Positions 1 to 7,403 of a DNA stretch of 10,956 bases are shown here, one piece after another. The notes under the pieces were generated by a model, which was not told where the DNA came from, ran no database searches, and saw only the letters and a list, made by a program, of their open reading frames with translations. The first letter of the stretch is position 1. Every line of letters begins with the position of its first letter. A program made the position numbers and the translations under genes. Source of the DNA: an uncultured Lachnospiraceae bacterium (GTDB lineage Bacteria > Bacillota > Clostridia > Lachnospirales > Lachnospiraceae); assembly GCA_910585935.1 (NCBI GenBank), contig CAJUHN010000116.1:1-10956 (forward strand), written 5' to 3'.

Positions 1-276
1 TCTCCTTGATACAGTTTTCCTTCGCCTTCGTAGATGCCCTCTTTCCAACCACCTTCATAGAGCAGGGTTTCTCCTTGATATAGTGTTCCTTCGCCTTCGT
101 AGATACCCTCTTTCCAGCCGCCTTTATAGAGTAGGGTTTCTCCTTGGTATAGTGTTCCTTCGCCCTCGTAGATGCCTTTTTTCCAGCCGCCTTCATAGAG
201 CAGGGTTTCTTCTTGGTATAGTTTCCCTTCACCTTCGTATAGCCCTTCTAATAATTCTCCTGTATAGAGTATTTGC
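1..276 (-). repeat. 69-bp tandem repeats encoding 23-residue MORN units
   Basis: Three consecutive 69-bp units (1-69, 70-138, 139-207) differ from each other at only 7-8 positions by eye, i.e. about 90% identity. A fourth copy (208-276) keeps the same phase but has diverged strongly in its second half. Each unit encodes one YEGGW-type MORN repeat (YxGGWKxGIYEGEG followed by LYQGETLL). Because 69 is a multiple of three, gain or loss of a unit keeps the frame. The array touches the window edge and probably continues. Repeats further right in the gene (up to about 1170) are recognisable only at the protein level and are 69 or 72 bp long. Confidence 0.93.
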
Positions 277-1526
277 TCTTTTTCTGTATAAAGAGTCCCT
301 TTGCCGCTATAGAGTCCTTCTACAAATTCTCCCTGATATAAGATAGTGCCTTCTTCTGTATAAAGAGTTCCCTCTCCACTATAAGTATCTTCTTTCCATT
401 CTCCTTCATAAAGTATTTTTCCATCTTGATAGGCAAGACCTTTTCCATTTCTTTTTCCATCTAAAATTCCGCCTTGGTAAATCAAGTTTCCTTCTTCATC
501 GTAAAGGGAAGTAGATCCGTTTTGAAAGTTTCCTTCTAGGAAATTTCCTTCTGCTATTATGTTATCTTCTTCATAGAGTTTTCCTGTTCCTTCATAGACT
601 CCATTGATAAACTCACCTTGATATAACAGTTTTGTTCCATCATAAAGTGTTCCTTTTCCATTGTATAGACCATTTGTAAATTGCCCTCGATATTTTGTTT
701 CTCCATTTGTCTGATAAAAAGTTCCCTCTCCCTGATAGTAACCTTGTATGAAGCTGCCCTGATATTTTAGTTTTCCGTCTGGATAATATTCTTTTCCGCT
801 GCCTTCAAATGTTCCTTTTACAAAATCTCCTTCATAGAGCAGATTTCCATTTTCTCCATAGAGCCGCCCATTTCCTTCATATAATCCATCTAGAAAACTG
901 CCGTCATATTGAATCCCACCTGTTTCATAATAGAGAATACCTTCTCCGTTATACTGATTTAAGGAAAATCCTCCTTTATAGGCGATTCTTCCGTTTGGAT
1001 AATAGAGCAGTCCTGTTCCAGAATAGAGTTCCATTAAAAAACCGCCTTGATAAAGCAGATTTCCATTATAATCATAGAGAGTGCCTTCTCCATTAATTCT
1101 TCCGTCTGTAAGCCTTCCGACAAAAATAACATTGCCGCCTTCTCTGTCCAATAAGCGTACTTTTCCGTTATAATTTGCTTGTTCATTGGAATTTAATACC
1201 ATTGTTTTTGTAAAAAATCTTGATACAACGATAGGGTGTAAAAACCGGATATAGAGCAGAGGAAGAAAAATAACGGCAAGTATAGAAAATAGCACCAGTT
1301 TCTTTGCGATATAGTAATTCCCGACTATAAAATAGTCTTTGAAAGATGTTGGTTTTTTTTGTGTCAGATCTTTTGCCTCTTTTTTTACATCATTAATTAC
1401 AGTTGTTACAATGGCATCTGGATTTGTCATCGCCTTTATTTTTCTGTAAATAGTAACAAATGGCATCTTGATTGCTGTAATAAGCCTTTTGCTTCCTTTT
1501 TTTAATATCCTCTGTATGTCTGCCAT
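1..1526 (-). CDS. Membrane-anchored MORN-repeat protein (C-terminus beyond window)
   Basis: An open frame runs from ATG at 1526 through the left edge, giving at least 508 residues with no stop. AGGAG at 1540-1536 is spaced 9 nt from the ATG and decides the start. Residues 1-76 are very basic, with an amphipathic beginning (MADIQRILKKGSKRLITAIK). Residues 77-96 (LVLFSILAVIFLPLLYIRFL) form one membrane helix. The positive-inside rule puts the repeats outside the cell, though flanking basic residues on both sides make this less than certain. From about residue 118 onward there are about 15 complete MORN-type repeats of 23-24 residues plus one cut by the window edge. Most fit YxGxF/W-x-x-G-x-Y-x-G-x-G-x-L-Y. 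The last three are canonical YEGGW repeats that are almost identical. MORN repeats are beta-hairpin scaffolds used for protein or membrane contacts; which applies here is unknown. Cytosolic YwqK-type MORN proteins lack such an anchor. Position at the end of a CIS baseplate operon suggests an envelope anchor or surface-contact part (inference). Confidence 0.82.
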   Translation of the reverse strand, partial: MADIQRILKKGSKRLITAIKMPFVTIYRKIKAMTNPDAIVTTVINDVKKEAKDLTQKKPTSFKDYFIVGNYYIAKKLVLFSILAVIFLPLLYIRFLHPIVVSRFFTKTMVLNSNEQANYNGKVRLLDREGGNVIFVGRLTDGRINGEGTLYDYNGNLLYQGGFLMELYSGTGLLYYPNGRIAYKGGFSLNQYNGEGILYYETGGIQYDGSFLDGLYEGNGRLYGENGNLLYEGDFVKGTFEGSGKEYYPDGKLKYQGSFIQGYYQGEGTFYQTNGETKYRGQFTNGLYNGKGTLYDGTKLLYQGEFINGVYEGTGKLYEEDNIIAEGNFLEGNFQNGSTSLYDEEGNLIYQGGILDGKRNGKGLAYQDGKILYEGEWKEDTYSGEGTLYTEEGTILYQGEFVEGLYSGKGTLYTEKEQILYTGELLEGLYEGEGKLYQEETLLYEGGWKKGIYEGEGTLYQGETLLYKGGWKEGIYEGEGTLYQGETLLYEGGWKEGIYEGEGKLYQG

Positions 1527-1532
1527 TTTTTC

Positions 1533-2408
1533 TCACTCCTCATTCGGTATTTCCTCTATGGTTAAAGTTCCGATTGTTTCATATTTTAGACATGTTACGG
1601 TATCAGATGGGTATAAAATGGTATAAATCAGATATCCTGCCAGTAAAAAAATAATGATGGTAGCGAATATTTTTTTTACATAGGGAAATCCTTTTTTGAT
1701 CTTATCCCAGACGCGAAAGAGAAATGTATTCGGACGGATATTCCCTTTCCCGCTTAACTCTTTCAATGTTTCACAAAGCTCTTTATATTCCTGATAGATT
1801 TCTCGTATGGAAACAAGTTCCCCTTCTTTTAGGTTTTTTATAAATTTGGGAATCGCTTCACACTTTTCTAGTACAATTTCTTTTTGGAAAAGTGTTTCAA
1901 ATAGATCAGAAAGCCCTTTTTGGATCTGAGCTTTTTGCTCTTTTTCGGTCAATAAAATTCCTTCTAAACGATAGCGAAAACCAACGGATAATCCCTGATC
2001 TACTAGAATCCGACCACCTTCCCATAATCCAGAGAGAAAATAGTCTGGTATGGAAAGCAGTAGTATCTGTTCTAACAGGTTTTGTCCTATCTGTATTCTC
2101 TCTTTTAGAGGACAGTCTTCCTCTTCTAGTTTTTTTTCTAGAGGAAAGCCCTCTTTATGTACCATTGCGAGATACAGTTTTCCATCTTTTGAAAAACATT
2201 CATATAAATCTGTAAAATTTCCTTCTTTTTCTTTATCTGTTAGTTCTAAAATCAGCTTTTGTATCAGTAAGGATTCTTTTACGCAATATACATCATATGT
2301 ATTATGCTGAGCGTCTATATATTCTCTGCAGCAATAAATCTCATATTTTGGTGTTTCTTCTGTTTTATGAATCACATAATACCGATGTTTCAGTGCCTCG
2401 ATTACCAC
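1533..2408 (-). CDS. Single-pass membrane protein with divergent kinase-like (pseudokinase) cytosolic domain
   Basis: This 291-residue protein has one clear membrane helix at about 247-265 (IFATIIIFLLAGYLIYTIL), preceded by basic residues (KIKKGFPYVKK). That predicts a cytosolic N-terminus and a roughly 25-residue outer tail. Residues 1-220 resemble a protein kinase fold in order: a beta-rich N-lobe (8-50), a hinge-like KLYLAMVHKEGFPLEKKLEE (77-96), then helices ERIQIGQNLLEQILLLSI (103-120). After these comes a catalytic-loop-like stretch GGRILVDQGLSVGFRYRL (131-148), where an active kinase would have HRD and DFG. Neither motif nor a glycine loop is present, so catalysis is unlikely. I do not recognise a named family, and the kinase resemblance is by eye only. 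The start is GTG at 2408, behind AGGGG with 7 nt spacing. It ends 6 nt before the MORN protein start, whose Shine-Dalgarno overlaps this stop, so the two membrane proteins are probably translated together and may form a complex. Confidence 0.6.
   Translation of the reverse strand: MVIEALKHRYYVIHKTEETPKYEIYCCREYIDAQHNTYDVYCVKESLLIQKLILELTDKEKEGNFTDLYECFSKDGKLYLAMVHKEGFPLEKKLEEEDCPLKERIQIGQNLLEQILLLSIPDYFLSGLWEGGRILVDQGLSVGFRYRLEGILLTEKEQKAQIQKGLSDLFETLFQKEIVLEKCEAIPKFIKNLKEGELVSIREIYQEYKELCETLKELSGKGNIRPNTFLFRVWDKIKKGFPYVKKIFATIIIFLLAGYLIYTILYPSDTVTCLKYETIGTLTIEEIPNEE
1536..1540 (-). promoter_or_regulatory. Ribosome binding site of the MORN gene, 1 nt from the upstream stop
   Basis: AGGAG immediately precedes the TGA stop of the 291-residue gene (1535-1533). 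It lies 9 nt from the ATG at 1526. The arrangement lets ribosomes ending the first gene re-initiate on the second, so the two membrane proteins are probably made in linked amounts. Confidence 0.7.
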
Positions 2409-2415
2409 ACGATCA

Positions 2416-2420
2416 CCCCT
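2416..2420 (-). promoter_or_regulatory. Ribosome binding site for the GTG start of the 291-residue membrane protein gene
   Basis: AGGGG lies 7 nt before GTG at 2408. Other GTG triplets at 2410 and 2417 are out of frame, and no ATG is in frame upstream, so the spacing selects the GTG at 2408. Confidence 0.6.
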
Positions 2421-2440
2421 GTCATTTTACAACTTATTTA

Positions 2441-4195
2441 TTATTTCTCTCTTACTACCACATAGGTGGAAGCAGTAAGGTTTTCTTCGTCCATGCTCTT
2501 TGCTATAATTTCATATACGCCGGGCTGGTTTGGGGCGGTGTACATTCCATTTTCATCGATACTTCCGCCCTCTGCTTCTTTTACAGACCAGAATACACGG
2601 CTGTCGCTGACTCCTTGCAGCAAGGCTTCAAAATAATAATTCTCTCGAACTAATACATTTGCCATATCAGGCTGAATTTTCAGTGTGCGCTTTTCTTTGA
2701 TCGTCTGTTTTTCTCGCTTATCTTTCATTGCTATCCAATGAATTTTGACTTGTTGTTCTATGGTATCTTCCAGACATTCTATCCCAATTTGAAAAGTTCC
2801 TTTGGTCACATCAATTTTGGCTGCCATTTTTAATGGTACTTTGCGTGTCCGCTGTTCAAAAATATCCTGTGCGCCATAGATAATCGAACTGGTATCTCCC
2901 ATATCATCTGCTTCTCCGAGCAAAATATAGACCACTCCAAGCCCTAATCCATGTACTATCTCTTCTGTAAAAAACTGCTGCCCCTTTAATCCGCCGAAGC
3001 CAAGTTGAATGACAGCTTCTCCGCAGGCAGTCCAATTTCTTTGTATATCCTCTCTTATCGTTCCATCTCTTTTTTCTGAGGGCAGACCGTAGGTATATCC
3101 CGCTTTTTCTTCTTCTTGAAGGGTGAGTTCATTCATCACTTGCGCTAAAGGATTCGTATAAACGAACTGCTGAAATGGCATGGATTCTACTGTTCCAATT
3201 AGATAGGTTTCTCCTGCTTTCAGAACAGAGATTCTGGCGAGGCAGATTCCTTGAATATTGGTATTTCTCACAACTTCTTCCATCGCATTTTTATAATATT
3301 GATCCAAAAATTCTTGTTTTACCTTCTTTTCTGTAATAAAAAAGGAATTTTCTGCTTTCACAGATGGGTGAATCTCTTTTTCGCCAAAATGAATCGAAAA
3401 GCTTTTTTCCTCCACTCGGATACTTCCCTTTACTCCCTTTACTGGAAGCGCACGGCATCTTTTGGTGATCGTATAGATGGAAGCGCTTTGATGATCGGTT
3501 TCTAGAAAGGAGATCTCTGCGGTTTCTCTTTTTCCTGTTTCCACTCCATCAAATTCTAAACGGTAAGAAAAACTAATCGGTTTTTCCTGTCCTCTTTTTT
3601 CTATCTGAATTGTGATATCAAATTCTTTTTCGGATTCTATATATTTGGGTGTAATCTGCTGAATCCGAATTCCATTTTCTTGATAAACTGTCACGATTTC
3701 TTTATAAAGATTTTCTGTGATAAAATCTTCATCTGGTTCTTGATCGCTCAGATACAGATGATAGCCTTCCTGATATTTATTATATTCTTCTTTGGAATTT
3801 GCTTCTCCTCTGGCTGCAATACTATGTACGGGTTCTTTCTCTATCTCCTGATATTCCACATAGAGATAAAGATTATTATTCGCTTCGTCTTCTTCACTGT
3901 AATTTAAAAATCCATCGATAGTAGATAATTTTTTTAATACTGGCTTTTCTATTACAATCTCTCTTCCTGCAAAATCCAGCGCCAGCCCCATTTCAATCGA
4001 TATCGTGGCTTCGTCTACACGGATCACATTCATTCCACATACCACGCCCATACCATGTACTAGACGATTGATGAGACGTCGTTTATCATTCATATAACGC
4101 TGTTCTGTTTCAAAATCTTCTACATTTAAAAGTTTCCCATAAAAATACTTGTTTCTCTCAAAATTAAAATATTTCAGATTCTTCAATGATTCCAC
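2441..4195 (-). CDS. CIS-associated protein with FERN-KYFYGKLL N-terminus and C-terminal Ig-like domain
   Basis: This 584-residue protein opens with NFERNKYFYGKLLNVEDF (11-28) and EQRYMNDKRRLINRLVHGMG (31-50), then VVCGMNV and GLALDFAGREIVIE (70-83). I recognise this N-terminal block from uncharacterised proteins in eCIS and tail-like loci, but I know of no proven function. A second conserved-looking segment is KGQQFFTEEIVHGLGLG (404-420). Residues 504-584 read as a bacterial Ig-like (BIG_2-like) domain: FWSV, GGSIDENGMYTAPNQPGVYEI (543-563), ending in TASTYVVV. No signal peptide or membrane helix is seen. The start is GTG at 4195; starting there keeps the FERN motif, and no upstream in-frame start precedes it. 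It sits 14 nt after the tail-I gene and 32 nt before the first membrane protein gene. A plausible role is a baseplate-peripheral adaptor, with the Ig domain as a contact module. That role is inference. Confidence 0.75.
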   Translation of the reverse strand: MESLKNLKYFNFERNKYFYGKLLNVEDFETEQRYMNDKRRLINRLVHGMGVVCGMNVIRVDEATISIEMGLALDFAGREIVIEKPVLKKLSTIDGFLNYSEEDEANNNLYLYVEYQEIEKEPVHSIAARGEANSKEEYNKYQEGYHLYLSDQEPDEDFITENLYKEIVTVYQENGIRIQQITPKYIESEKEFDITIQIEKRGQEKPISFSYRLEFDGVETGKRETAEISFLETDHQSASIYTITKRCRALPVKGVKGSIRVEEKSFSIHFGEKEIHPSVKAENSFFITEKKVKQEFLDQYYKNAMEEVVRNTNIQGICLARISVLKAGETYLIGTVESMPFQQFVYTNPLAQVMNELTLQEEEKAGYTYGLPSEKRDGTIREDIQRNWTACGEAVIQLGFGGLKGQQFFTEEIVHGLGLGVVYILLGEADDMGDTSSIIYGAQDIFEQRTRKVPLKMAAKIDVTKGTFQIGIECLEDTIEQQVKIHWIAMKDKREKQTIKEKRTLKIQPDMANVLVRENYYFEALLQGVSDSRVFWSVKEAEGGSIDENGMYTAPNQPGVYEIIAKSMDEENLTASTYVVVREK

Positions 4196-4200
4196 CTGTA

Positions 4201-4208
4201 CCTTTCCT
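4201..4208 (-). promoter_or_regulatory. Ribosome binding site for the GTG start of the FERN/Ig protein gene
   Basis: GAGGAAAGG is located 5-10 nt upstream of GTG at 4195, just after the stop of the tail-I-like gene (4212-4210). The purine-rich run and the position of the conserved FERN motif ten residues into the protein support this start. Confidence 0.55.
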
Positions 4209-4209
4209 C

Positions 4210-5340
4210 TTATTCCCTGCGTTCTTCCTGCAATTTAGTAAACGGAATGGACGCCTGACCATCTAATACCATCGAATGGAAATCAGAGAGTACACTGTTC
4301 ATTCCAAGATAAGAATGCCATCCTAAAAAAATATATGGCTCTAATATCACAAGATTACTTTCCATATGGGCTGGCTTTTCATTCTCCACAATCCTATCAA
4401 TCATTGGAATATCCTTCCTATTTATTTTTGCTTTTGCATCAATAATGACGGTAAAAATATAATTATTCTCTCCATATAGTCGTTTTAACAGTTCTTCTTT
4501 CCTTTGTGTTGTCATAAATGGCAAAACTTGATGATATTCCACAATATAAGGACGGTTTCCCAGATAAATTTCTAAAATATCCATGAGATAACTCACTGTA
4601 CCTCTTTTTCTGTAAAGTTCTGCTGCATGTCCTATCAAATAGCGAAGTTTGGGTATTTCCCATAAAAAGCTATCTTGTAGACCAACCCAGTTCACTAAAC
4701 AAGAAAGATATTCATTTTCCGCCACATCGGGATCAAAATGACGGGAAATCTGCCGGATTTCTTTTGTCATCTTTTCATAGATAGATTGAAAAATCCCTAA
4801 ATAACGCTCTACAAAAGAATAACTTTTTAAATCCTGCTGATAGATATCTGGCAAATACTCTGCCCAGCTTTCTTTTGGAAAAATTATTTTTATCTTTTTT
4901 ATCAAAATCTCACCTAATCCGGTAAACCGCAGCTCAAACCATAAAAAACGCGCTTCAATTCCATGTAAAAGTATCTCTTCTCCTCTTCCCCTTTTTTTCA
5001 AAAATGCTTGAAATCTTTCTGCTTTTTCTAAGGCAGTTATTTTATGGCTTTTTATGATTTCTTCTATAGAACAGAGTACGCCGTCTTGATAGCACTCTTT
5101 TTCTTCTGACGCATAGATCAAAATCTCAACTTCTGTTGTATTTGAAATTTTTTCTATTTCTAATTCCATACTGTGCCAAAGGGTCTTTTTCTCTCTGCTG
5201 TCTAACAAAGGGGAATAAAAACTTCCTGTCGCATTTTGCCCTATCGTAAGCCCTTTTTCTGAAAGCATCAGATTCTCTAACACACCTGTTTGAAAATCCA
5301 TTTTTTTATTAAACATAAAATATTTTTGAGCTTTTTTCAT
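4210..5340 (-). CDS. Phage tail protein I / TIGR02242-like baseplate protein
   Basis: This 376-residue protein matches what I know of the P2 gpI/TIGR02242 tail protein family found beside baseplate J in tail-like particles. The diagnostic block is at 159-270: WAEYLPDIYQQD, SFVERYLGIFQSIYE, HFDPDVAENEYLSCLVNWVGL (201-221), then LRYLIGHAAELYRKRGT (232-248) and GNRPYIVEY (261-269). Residues 30-155 look like a separate beta-sandwich, starting GLTIGQNATGSFYSPLLDSRE, as often seen in front of the tail-I core. The C-terminus has FLGWHSYLGMNSVL (338-351), a family-like ending. The likely role is at the baseplate periphery, connecting wedges to fibres or other surface parts. The ATG at 5340 has an AGGGGTGA Shine-Dalgarno that overlaps the preceding stop; the gap to the previous gene is 10 nt. 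The next gene starts 14 nt after this one ends. Confidence 0.85.
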   Translation of the reverse strand: MKKAQKYFMFNKKMDFQTGVLENLMLSEKGLTIGQNATGSFYSPLLDSREKKTLWHSMELEIEKISNTTEVEILIYASEEKECYQDGVLCSIEEIIKSHKITALEKAERFQAFLKKRGRGEEILLHGIEARFLWFELRFTGLGEILIKKIKIIFPKESWAEYLPDIYQQDLKSYSFVERYLGIFQSIYEKMTKEIRQISRHFDPDVAENEYLSCLVNWVGLQDSFLWEIPKLRYLIGHAAELYRKRGTVSYLMDILEIYLGNRPYIVEYHQVLPFMTTQRKEELLKRLYGENNYIFTVIIDAKAKINRKDIPMIDRIVENEKPAHMESNLVILEPYIFLGWHSYLGMNSVLSDFHSMVLDGQASIPFTKLQEERRE

Positions 5341-5350
5341 TTTTTCACCC

Positions 5351-7363
5351 CTATTTAGACAAAGTGATATTAAAATCCATACTTTCCAAATAAATCAATG
5401 CATTGACTGGCATCTGATAATCCCCATTGGGATTGCGTAAGACCCCTTTTCCCTGTGCATGAATCGAAAGATTTATCATATGTTCCACACATGCAAGGGA
5501 TTCTATTAATCCATACATTTTTCCATAGACCAAAGGCTTTCCAAATTCCAATAATTCTTCTGAGAAATAAGTTCTAACAGCTTTTTCAATTTGTTCTTTT
5601 GCATTTCTATAATGTGCCTTACATATAATTTCAGCGAAGAGATAAATTCCTACATATTCTGGTGATAAAATCTGTATTCTAGTGCCTAACATTCTTTTCT
5701 TCTCTAACATTGCTCGAATATTTCGTTCATATCCGCTGCTTAATTTTGGCATAGTTTCTTCTGAATAAGGCTTTACCACAATATAAACCGTATTATCTGC
5801 TGTCTGATTTTCCCAGCTCTTAGTCAAAAAAGAAGTAGTGGCTTTTACTTTATGTATCAAAAGTCCCGGTGTCTGCCTTACCAAAGTTTCATAATCTTCC
5901 ATGGTAACGGCTCTGTGTGTGTGTGTACTTTCCCTCATAAAACGCCAAAAACATTCTTCTATCGTTTCTTTATCTGCTCCGCTAGAAGTATTTTCATAGT
6001 TCGTCACTTTTGCTGGAATCGTTCCGTCCTCAAAAAATTTTAACTGCTGCTCTTTAATATTCCCCTTTAATCCTCTAGAAGAGATAAAACGAATGATTTT
6101 TAATTCGCCTTTCGGCGCTAGACCTCTTTCACAATCTCCAAAATATAAGCAGCCCTGCTCCTCATCAAATACAAAATGACGATCTTCTGGTCCAGAATGA
6201 TAAAAGTTCTCTACTCTTTGATACTGTTCAAATCCATTTTCTTGAAAGGGACATGTGACCATGATTTCTATTTGATCCTGTAATAACTCTGTATGTTCCA
6301 ATCGGATCTGCTGAAACGGGAATCCATCCATTTCATAGTTTCGTTCTGCTTCAAAGTCTACTTCATACGTCACAGCATATAGCGTTTCCGATTCTTTTAC
6401 TTCTTCTTTTAACTGAATTTTCACTTTATCAGGCAGAATACTCTTTTTTTCTATCTCTATTGGATACCAAATGCCTGCCTTTTCTTTATAAAATTCCAAT
6501 TTCCCTTGTCTTGCCATTCTGCTGTTTAAAAATACTGTCTTTTTATCTTCTAAAACAGAAACTTCTTCATAAGTCGAACGAGTTTCTGTCTGCTGTACCA
6601 TAATACTATTCCACTCCACCGCCTGAATCGATGGCAGAATATCGTATTCTCCACTCTCGATCACAAAACAAAGCAACATCTCATTTTCATTTTGTAACTC
6701 TGTGTGTTCCTTTTGCCCCTTCTCTTCTTCTAAGACAAACTGAACTTCCCCACTGTAGAGCAGTCCATATGTTTCATCTTTCAGAATCCGGCAGGGGATT
6801 TTTTTTCCGTCTCGGATCGCTTCTAATCTCCACTGAATCAAAGGGAAAAAATCTTCTTTTATGGGCTGCCTTTTTCCCTCTTTGGGTTCTGAGAGTTTAA
6901 AATATAGTCTGTGATACTTTTCTTCTGGAAACGGATGTGCGAATCGAAGGATCACCTTTCCCTGTTTCTTTTCCAGATCACAAGAAAGGGATAACAGACG
7001 GTTTGGTGAAAAACAACGTTCTTCTGTTGTTTCAAATACAATATCGCCTGCATAGATTCTGCTGTTTTTAGGAAGAAAAAACTCCTTTTCAATCTCATAT
7101 AATATGGCAAATGTCTGAACGGCTTTCTTTCTTCTCTGTTTCATGCCAATCAGCTTTAAAAACATTTTATAATTTTCTGATCCAATCTGATCGAGATGAA
7201 ACTGCTGCAGTTCTTTCATCCAAGAAAGCAGTTCTAAAAAAGTAATTCCCGGATCATGTTCATTAAAATCAGTCCATTTTCTATCAATCTGTGGAATTTT
7301 CCTTTTGTGATATTCAAAGATTTCATCAAAAGTTTCGTCATCTAATTTCAGTTGTCCAAACAT
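5351..7363 (-). CDS. Putative baseplate assembly protein, J-like, second paralogue (670 aa)
   Basis: The N-terminus has WTDFNEHDPGITFLELLSW (30-48) followed by LQQFHLDQI, a signature I associate with large putative baseplate assembly proteins of eCIS and tail-like loci. The J core is also present: YFGDCERGLAPKG (407-419), NYENTSSGADKETIEE (455-470) and HRAVTMEDYETL (483-494). A C-terminal segment reads GKPLVYGKMYGLIESL around 608-622. It is probably the partner of the 1000-residue J-like protein in the wedge, as Afp11 and Afp12 pair in the Photorhabdus/Serratia systems; that pairing is inference. The ATG at 7363 follows GAGGG with 9 nt spacing. The gene ends in TAG at 5353-5351, and the G of that stop joins the Shine-Dalgarno of the next gene, so translation is probably coupled. 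A (TG)6 tract lies inside the codons for the THTH stretch before the conserved RAVT motif. No membrane segment is seen. Confidence 0.9.
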   Translation of the reverse strand: MFGQLKLDDETFDEIFEYHKRKIPQIDRKWTDFNEHDPGITFLELLSWMKELQQFHLDQIGSENYKMFLKLIGMKQRRKKAVQTFAILYEIEKEFFLPKNSRIYAGDIVFETTEERCFSPNRLLSLSCDLEKKQGKVILRFAHPFPEEKYHRLYFKLSEPKEGKRQPIKEDFFPLIQWRLEAIRDGKKIPCRILKDETYGLLYSGEVQFVLEEEKGQKEHTELQNENEMLLCFVIESGEYDILPSIQAVEWNSIMVQQTETRSTYEEVSVLEDKKTVFLNSRMARQGKLEFYKEKAGIWYPIEIEKKSILPDKVKIQLKEEVKESETLYAVTYEVDFEAERNYEMDGFPFQQIRLEHTELLQDQIEIMVTCPFQENGFEQYQRVENFYHSGPEDRHFVFDEEQGCLYFGDCERGLAPKGELKIIRFISSRGLKGNIKEQQLKFFEDGTIPAKVTNYENTSSGADKETIEECFWRFMRESTHTHRAVTMEDYETLVRQTPGLLIHKVKATTSFLTKSWENQTADNTVYIVVKPYSEETMPKLSSGYERNIRAMLEKKRMLGTRIQILSPEYVGIYLFAEIICKAHYRNAKEQIEKAVRTYFSEELLEFGKPLVYGKMYGLIESLACVEHMINLSIHAQGKGVLRNPNGDYQMPVNALIYLESMDFNITLSK

Positions 7364-7403
7364 CGACTTTTTCCCTCTTTTCTGCTCTCTGTATGTTTCT
7401 TTT

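Noticed and set aside
1..276. CRISPR array
   Set aside because: The units are contiguous 69-bp coding repeats without distinct spacers and encode MORN units.
83..346. Plus-strand open frame with repeated Arg/Leu-rich residues over the 69-bp repeats
   Set aside because: It is the antisense of the MORN repeat coding region; its repetitiveness comes from those repeats, and the minus frame has a clear family match, start and ribosome binding site.
809..1096. Plus-strand open frame of 95 codons
   Set aside because: His/Arg/Leu-rich antisense of MORN repeats, with no recognisable domain.
1353..1360. A8 tract upstream of the membrane helix of the MORN protein (and another at 1670-1677 before the helix of the 291-residue protein) as a phase-variation switch
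   Set aside because: A8 runs of Lys codons also occur elsewhere in the operon (around 2130-2137, 6799 and 8687-8694), so they are expected from the base composition and not specific to the membrane genes.
1..1526. YwqK-type MORN antitoxin
   Set aside because: Those are short soluble proteins; this one has a basic N-terminus, a membrane helix and a much longer array, in a baseplate operon.
2409..2440. Intrinsic terminator or promoter between the FERN/Ig gene and the membrane protein genes
   Set aside because: The 32-nt gap has no GC-rich inverted repeat followed by a T-run on the minus strand and no convincing -35/-10 pair, so read-through is expected.
1892..2653. Overlapping plus-strand open frames opposite the 291- and 584-residue genes
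   Set aside because: Antisense shadows; low-complexity Ser/Phe-rich translations. One runs across the gap between two real genes.
4463..4663. Minus-strand 66-codon frame inside the tail-I-like gene
   Set aside because: It lies wholly within a well-supported gene in another frame and has no separate support.
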